From Candidatus Aminicenantes bacterium UBA6228 (GTDB taxonomy: Bacteria; Acidobacteriota; Aminicenantia; Aminicenantales; Saccharicenantaceae), in contig DJWO01000001.1 of the NCBI GenBank assembly GCA_002441005.1, forward strand, positions 62,001-126,000: 64,000 nt of DNA, written 5' to 3'. A program made the translations under genes and the position numbers. The notes under the pieces were generated by a model. That model saw only the letters and a list, made by a program, of their open reading frames with translations, ran no database searches and had not been told where the DNA came from. Position 1 is the first letter of the stretch; each line of letters starts with the position of its first letter. Below, piece after piece: positions 60,226-64,000 of this stretch.

Positions 60226-60423
60226 ATGATCAAGTTCTTACTCTGGTTGATTTTATTCGTTCTGTGCTGGCCACTGGCTCTGGCAGCATTGATTCTATAC
60301 CCAATAGTCTGGCTTCTGTCTCTGCCTTTCCGCTTGCTGGGCATTACCGTCAAAGCAGTTTTTGACCTGCTCAAAGCGATTTTGACCCTGCCTGCCCGTT
60401 GCCTGAAGAAGCTGGCCGCTTAA
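60226..60423 (+). CDS. Small membrane protein
   Basis: 65 residues. A hydrophobic hairpin (FLLWLILFVLCWPLALAALILYPIVWLLSLPFRL) fills the first half; the C-terminus is basic (CLKKLAA). GAAAGG precedes ATG 60226. No family recognised; may be a gene or a chance open frame, but the ribosome site and composition favour a gene. Confidence 0.5.
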   Translation: MIKFLLWLILFVLCWPLALAALILYPIVWLLSLPFRLLGITVKAVFDLLKAILTLPARCLKKLAA

Positions 60424-60579
60424 GAGAAAGAAAGGCTGGTTTCGCTAAGACCTGATTGAAGCCGGCTCGTTTGATCCGGTGGCCAGTGGATAGGCGGGTA
60501 GGCGGTGGTATCTTATGTTTTTTTATTCACTTATCTCTCTACTCTTTATCTTTTCTTCTTTTGCCCTTCTATTTTCCCC

Positions 60580-60603
60580 GGCCAAAGAAAAACCTCTTTG
60601 GCC
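60580..60603 (+). repeat. Inverted repeat, 9-bp stem
   Basis: GGCCAAAGA and TCTTTGGCC flank a 6-base loop (60589-60594), a perfect hairpin 50 bases before the RNA methyltransferase ATG. No T-run follows on either strand, so it is not a standard terminator. One such match in a window this size is expected by chance. Confidence 0.25.
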
Positions 60604-60654
60604 CTGAACCCGGTCATTAGCTTTGTCCCTTCAGCTGGGATAAAATTAAGAGCC

Positions 60655-61950
60655 ATGGAACTCAGAATAGAAAAAATAGTTTATCCTGGCCGGGCTCTCG
60701 GCCTTCATGAGGGGCGGGTTGTTTTTACCGATGAAGGTCTGCCAGGCGAACTGATCAGAGTTGAAATTCTGGCTGAGAGAAAAAACTTTCTCGAGGCAAA
60801 AACCGTGGAGATTCTTGAACCGGTACCTGGCCGAATCGAACCTCGCTGCTCTCATTACCGGGCCTGCTCTCCCTATCAGATTATGACCTACGAACTCGAA
60901 ACTAAAATCAAATCAGGGCAGCTGGCTGAAATTCTCAGCCGTTTTAAAGTTCCATACCCTCCCGCCGGTGGAAAATTGCCTGACCTTGTCCCTTCACCTC
61001 AAATTTACGGTTACCGAAATAAAATCAAGCTGGCTGTTGTCTGGGAAAGCCCGCAGCCATTTCTGGCCTACCATGAACCAGGCTCTCTAACTGACCTTCT
61101 GCCGGTCGAAAACTGCGCTCTGGTCAGTAGCGAAGCAAATTTCCTGCTCTCCGCATTTAAAGAATTAATCGAGACTTCTCCCCTTCCCGCCATCAGCCAG
61201 ATTGAAATCCGCCAGAGCTTCTCCTCAAGAGCACTTCTGGCCATCCTTTATAGTGAAAACAAACTGGGCCTGACTGAAGCGGCCCGCAGGTGGTTGCCCC
61301 GGTTGAGTGCCCAGCCTGGCCTGACAGGTGTTGCTGGCCTTCTTAACCGCGACCCTGGAGCCAGGCCGGTTCCTATCTACGGTCAGCTCGATCTTGAGGA
61401 AAAATTCGAAAAAGTTAGCCTGCGTTATGGCCCTGCATGCTTTTTCCAGGTTAATCCGCTGCAGTTACTTAAAGTGGTCGAGGAGCTTAAGACCTGGCTT
61501 AAAGAAAGTAAGCCGGCTCGCCTTCTCGATTTATATGCCGGTGTGGGCACCTTCAGTTTTTTTCTTTCCAACCTGGCTTCAGAGGTTCTGGCCGTAGAAT
61601 CAGAGCCAGCCAATGTCTTTTATTTTAAGGAGAATCTTAGACTGAACGAGGCCGCCGATATCAAGCTCGCCGCCGGGCACGTCGAGCAGAGACTGAAAGA
61701 AATAACCACCTTCCAGCCGGAGGTGGCGATGCTCGACCCTCCACGTAAGGGTCTCGAGCCGGAGTTAATTGTCACTTTAAAAAAGATTCCCCTGCGCTCA
61801 ATTTTTTATCTTTCCTGCGATCCGGCCACTCTGGCTCGTGATCTAAACCGGTTTCGGCCAGAATTTGAGCCCCAAACCATCAGGGCTTTTGACTTTTTCC
61901 CCCGAACACCGCATCTTGAAGTCTTAAGCCGGCTCGAACGGGCAGATTAA
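60655..61950 (+). CDS. RlmD/TrmA-family RNA 5-methyluridine methyltransferase
   Basis: 431 residues from ATG 60655; the open frame extends to 60505 but that part looks like random hydrophobic sequence. N-terminal TRAM domain (RIEKIVYPGRALGLHEGRVVFTDEGLPGE), Fe-S region RCSHYRACSPYQ with VENCALVS, SAM-binding LLDLYAGVGTFSFFLSN, LAVESEPANV, MLDPPRKGLEPE and the catalytic FYLSCDPATLARDL. RlmD-type proteins methylate C5 of uridine in 23S rRNA or tRNA. In the cluster motif the usual third Cys (C-x5-C-x2-C) is Tyr. Confidence 0.88.
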   Translation: MELRIEKIVYPGRALGLHEGRVVFTDEGLPGELIRVEILAERKNFLEAKTVEILEPVPGRIEPRCSHYRACSPYQIMTYELETKIKSGQLAEILSRFKVPYPPAGGKLPDLVPSPQIYGYRNKIKLAVVWESPQPFLAYHEPGSLTDLLPVENCALVSSEANFLLSAFKELIETSPLPAISQIEIRQSFSSRALLAILYSENKLGLTEAARRWLPRLSAQPGLTGVAGLLNRDPGARPVPIYGQLDLEEKFEKVSLRYGPACFFQVNPLQLLKVVEELKTWLKESKPARLLDLYAGVGTFSFFLSNLASEVLAVESEPANVFYFKENLRLNEAADIKLAAGHVEQRLKEITTFQPEVAMLDPPRKGLEPELIVTLKKIPLRSIFYLSCDPATLARDLNRFRPEFEPQTIRAFDFFPRTPHLEVLSRLERAD

Positions 61951-61976
61951 CTTCTGGCTGATCACTTACTTGCTGC

Positions 61977-63005
61977 TTATTGAAATTTTCCGGCCAGCTG
62001 GCCGCAGGCAGCAGCAATGTCCATCCCTTTTGACTGCCTGATGGTCACCCGAACTTTTCTTTCCTCCAGCCACATCTTAAACCGCTCAACTTCTTCTTCC
62101 GCCGGCGGCTGCCATTTAAAGCCAGCAACCGGACTATAGGCAATGAGATTTACTTTAGCTTTTAGCCGGCGCGAAATGGCAGCCAGGGCTTCGGCGTCAT
62201 AAAGTGAATCATTAAAGCCACCGATAACAATGTATTCCAGCGTGAGCTGCCGCCCGCCCGCCTGAAGGTAATCCTCGGCCGCTTTGATCAGTTCCTCCAG
62301 CGGATATTTTTTGTTGACCGGCATCAGCTTGCTCCTTTTTTCTTCGAGGGCACTGTGAATGGATAGCGATAGGTTAATCTGCAAATCAAAGTTCATCAGT
62401 TTCTTTAAAGCCGGTATCAGACCGACCGTAGAAACAGTTATCCGCCTGGCCCCGATAGCCAATCCTTGCTGGTCGTTTAGAATTCTTATGGCTTTAAGCC
62501 CATTATCCAGATTATCCAGAGGCTCACCCATACCCATCAGGACGAGGTTGGTTGGCTGATGACCATAGTTATATTTGAGGTTTAAAACCTGCGAGACAAT
62601 TTCCCCGGCCTCCAGATTTCGCTTGAAGCCATGGAGCCCGCTGGCACAAAAAGCACAGTGGAATTTGCAACCGACCTGGGTAGAAAGGCAAAAGGTCTGC
62701 CTCTTTCCGGCTGGAATCATGACCGTCTCAATAAAATTGCCGTCCAGAAGCTCAAAAAGATATTTGACCGTTCCATCCTTAGAACTGACTTTCTCCTTTA
62801 GCTGGAGGGGGTTAATTATAAAATCCGCCTCAAGTTGCTGCCTCAAGTCGAGTGGTAAATCAGTAAATTCCGACGGCTGGCTCTTCCCGGCTTGATAAAC
62901 CCACCTGAAAATCTGGCCGGCCCGGTATGACGGCTGTCCGCTTCTCCTGAGATAGTTTTCGACTTCGGCCCTGGTCAAAGAGGTTAAAAGCTTCCTGTCG
63001 CTCAT
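61977..63005 (-). CDS. rlmN: Dual-specificity RNA methyltransferase RlmN
   Basis: 342 residues. Methylates C2 of adenosine A2503 in 23S rRNA and A37 in some tRNAs by a radical mechanism. TLTRAEVENYLRRSGQPSYRAGQIFRWVYQ is the N-terminal accessory domain; CLSTQVGCKFHCAFCASG contains the radical SAM C-x3-C-x2-C, LMGMGEPLDN follows, SLSIHSALEEKRSKLMPVNKKYP is typical, and the C-terminal QSKGMDIAAACGQL holds the second catalytic Cys. Confidence 0.96.
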   Translation of the reverse strand: MSDRKLLTSLTRAEVENYLRRSGQPSYRAGQIFRWVYQAGKSQPSEFTDLPLDLRQQLEADFIINPLQLKEKVSSKDGTVKYLFELLDGNFIETVMIPAGKRQTFCLSTQVGCKFHCAFCASGLHGFKRNLEAGEIVSQVLNLKYNYGHQPTNLVLMGMGEPLDNLDNGLKAIRILNDQQGLAIGARRITVSTVGLIPALKKLMNFDLQINLSLSIHSALEEKRSKLMPVNKKYPLEELIKAAEDYLQAGGRQLTLEYIVIGGFNDSLYDAEALAAISRRLKAKVNLIAYSPVAGFKWQPPAEEEVERFKMWLEERKVRVTIRQSKGMDIAAACGQLAGKFQ

Positions 63006-63086
63006 GAGGCCAATCCTTCTTTAAGCCAAGTCAAACCAGCCGGAAAGTTCCGCCGTTAGTTTCACTGGCCATTACCTGCCCTATTC

Positions 63087-64000
63087 TCAAAAACTGGCTG
63101 AATATTTTACCCATAGCTCGCCGGCCAGCTTCCAGTAATCAGCCACCGCCTGACCGGCCTGTTGCTGACAGTAACTGGTGAGAAACTCTCTGGCTTTTTC
63201 CGGATCTTCCTGATAAAGCTTCAGCGCTTCGGCTTCGATCGCCGCCTGCTGCTCAAAAGCCTTATCTTCCAGTTGCTTCCAGACCCGGGCCGCTTCTTCT
63301 TTCATTTCCTGATAACGGAAGGTAACAAGTTTACTGACTGTTCTAAAAGCCCACCAGGCACAATCGCGGCGGTAAGCTCCGCGGCCATCAATTTCATAGG
63401 AAGGAGGCATGTGCTTTATTCCAGCATAAAAAGGTAAATGGGGCGTGGTCGCCGGATTATCATAGCCAAGCCAGACCACCCCGCCGATGGCCGGCGGCAG
63501 CCATTTTCTCGACTGGGTAATTTGAAGATAAGTGGCGGTTGGCGAACAGATGGTTCTTTCCCGTTTTAACCGCAAAAGTTCCCGCCAGTCAGCATTCATA
63601 AACGGATTGGCTACCGGGCTTTTTACAACCTGATTTTTCCTGTTAACCGTCAGCAGGCTGGCCGTCAGATCATATTCGGTCCCTTCATAAGTATCACGGA
63701 AGATTTCAAGTAAATCTTTGATAGTCACTTTTTTTTCGGGTTTAACTGAAAAAGGATAATTTTCGGCATTGGGATCAAGTTTGAGGGAGGGAGCCAGCAG
63801 GCTGAGGACCCGCCATTCTCTCCGCCGGCAATAGAGGCTGTATCTTGATTCCGGGGCATAGGCATAGCAAAATTCAAAAGGCTGGCCGCTTTCTTCTTTC
63901 CACCAGCCAAATTCTTTAGCCAGACTTAAGACGTTGGCTGAAGCCAGAAAATAATTTTTATTTTTCAGGTCAAGCTGCCTGATACGGCTGGCATTGGCTG
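63087..64000 (-). CDS. C69-family dipeptidase, partial (N-terminus beyond window)
   Basis: 304 codons visible; the frame is open without a stop to the right edge, so the GTG at 63728 is internal and the true start lies beyond the window. The edge sequence (ANASRIRQLDLKN, SPNV-like LASANVLSLAKEFGW) and SLLAPSLKLDPNAENYPFSV, FRDTYEGTEYDLT, ICSPTATYLQIT, GGVVWLGYDNPATTPHLPFYAGI and CAWWAFRTVSKL are characteristic of the C69 (PepD) peptidases, whose N-terminal nucleophile Cys would be in the missing part. Hydrolyses dipeptides. Followed by 80 bases to rlmN on the same strand. Confidence 0.85.
   Translation of the reverse strand, partial: ANASRIRQLDLKNKNYFLASANVLSLAKEFGWWKEESGQPFEFCYAYAPESRYSLYCRRREWRVLSLLAPSLKLDPNAENYPFSVKPEKKVTIKDLLEIFRDTYEGTEYDLTASLLTVNRKNQVVKSPVANPFMNADWRELLRLKRERTICSPTATYLQITQSRKWLPPAIGGVVWLGYDNPATTPHLPFYAGIKHMPPSYEIDGRGAYRRDCAWWAFRTVSKLVTFRYQEMKEEAARVWKQLEDKAFEQQAAIEAEALKLYQEDPEKAREFLTSYCQQQAGQAVADYWKLAGELWVKYSASF

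Noticed and set aside
60580..60603. Rho-independent terminator after the small membrane protein
   Set aside because: The stem is perfect but no T-run follows on either strand, and one such stem is expected by chance.
60505..60654. Longer N-terminus of the RNA methyltransferase as a membrane anchor
   Set aside because: The upstream codons give a hydrophobic stretch unlike the family; the TRAM domain starts directly after ATG 60655.
63725..63910. Short open frame at the right edge as a separate gene
   Set aside because: The C69 peptidase frame is open through this region to the window edge, so the short frame is a shadow and the GTG at 63728 is not a true start.

Overview
The window is a gene-dense stretch (roughly half G+C by eye) of a bacterial chromosome with no phage, insertion sequence, CRISPR array or rRNA. 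The cell looks Gram-negative: there is a TonB-type protein, an outer-membrane beta-barrel, several lipobox signal peptides and RseP. HypCDE, HemW and a polyferredoxin, with no respiratory oxidase in view, fit an anaerobe. The mix of exported glycoside hydrolases, the PhoH/7TM-HD/YbeY/CorC/Era string and the sulfate-activation cluster remind me of Acidobacteriota or Aminicenantes-like lineages, but that placement is inference, not shown by the sequence. Standard code is used, with ATG, GTG and TTG starts. No gene-free gap exceeds 300 bases; the longest (about 270 bases before 44739) holds nothing I recognise. I saw no convincing rho-independent terminator.

Layout. 1-1376 (minus): truncated SPL-type radical SAM gene behind a ParB-like gene with its own promoter. 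1436-3134 (plus): nucleoside phosphorylase-like protein and a D-2-hydroxyacid dehydrogenase. 3169-9389 (minus): uppS-cdsA-dxr-rseP-ispG-larE, isoprenoid and envelope lipid genes from one consensus promoter. 9404-11800 (plus): hypCDE. 11824-16266 (minus): RHH protein, sat, AlkP-superfamily phosphodiesterase, cysC, epimerase; a PAPS-making operon. 16315-22393 (plus): phoH, 7TM-HD phosphodiesterase, ybeY, corC-like, era, then tRNA-His. 22664-26200 (minus): a beta-barrel and a beta-propeller phosphoesterase lipoprotein. 26351-31311 (plus): exported esterase and alpha-galactosidase-like lipoprotein. 31349-38375 (minus): nnr, tsaE, apt, purine permease, nagZ-like GH3, aldo/keto reductase. 38465-42056 (plus): gap-pgk-tpiA-secG-tRNA-Leu. 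42087-44466 (minus): thioredoxin, hemW, a helical sensor-like protein, tRNA-Arg. 44739-46529 (plus): PAS/HD-GYP. 46599-48767 (minus): sialidase-like protein and polyferredoxin. 48951-61950 (plus): M48 protease with zinc ribbons, receiver-TonB fusion, coiled-coil protein, LysE-type exporter, AddA, AddB, small membrane protein, RNA m5U methyltransferase. 61977-64000 (minus): rlmN and a C69 dipeptidase running off the end.

Most unusual: (i) a receiver-TM-TonB fusion whose phospho-acceptor Asp is Glu, next to an M48 protease with a GYF-like segment and two zinc ribbons; (ii) a PAPS-synthesis operon without reduction genes but with a phosphodiesterase and a sugar epimerase; (iii) two near-perfect promoters that place the transcript start on the start codon, suggesting leaderless mRNAs.
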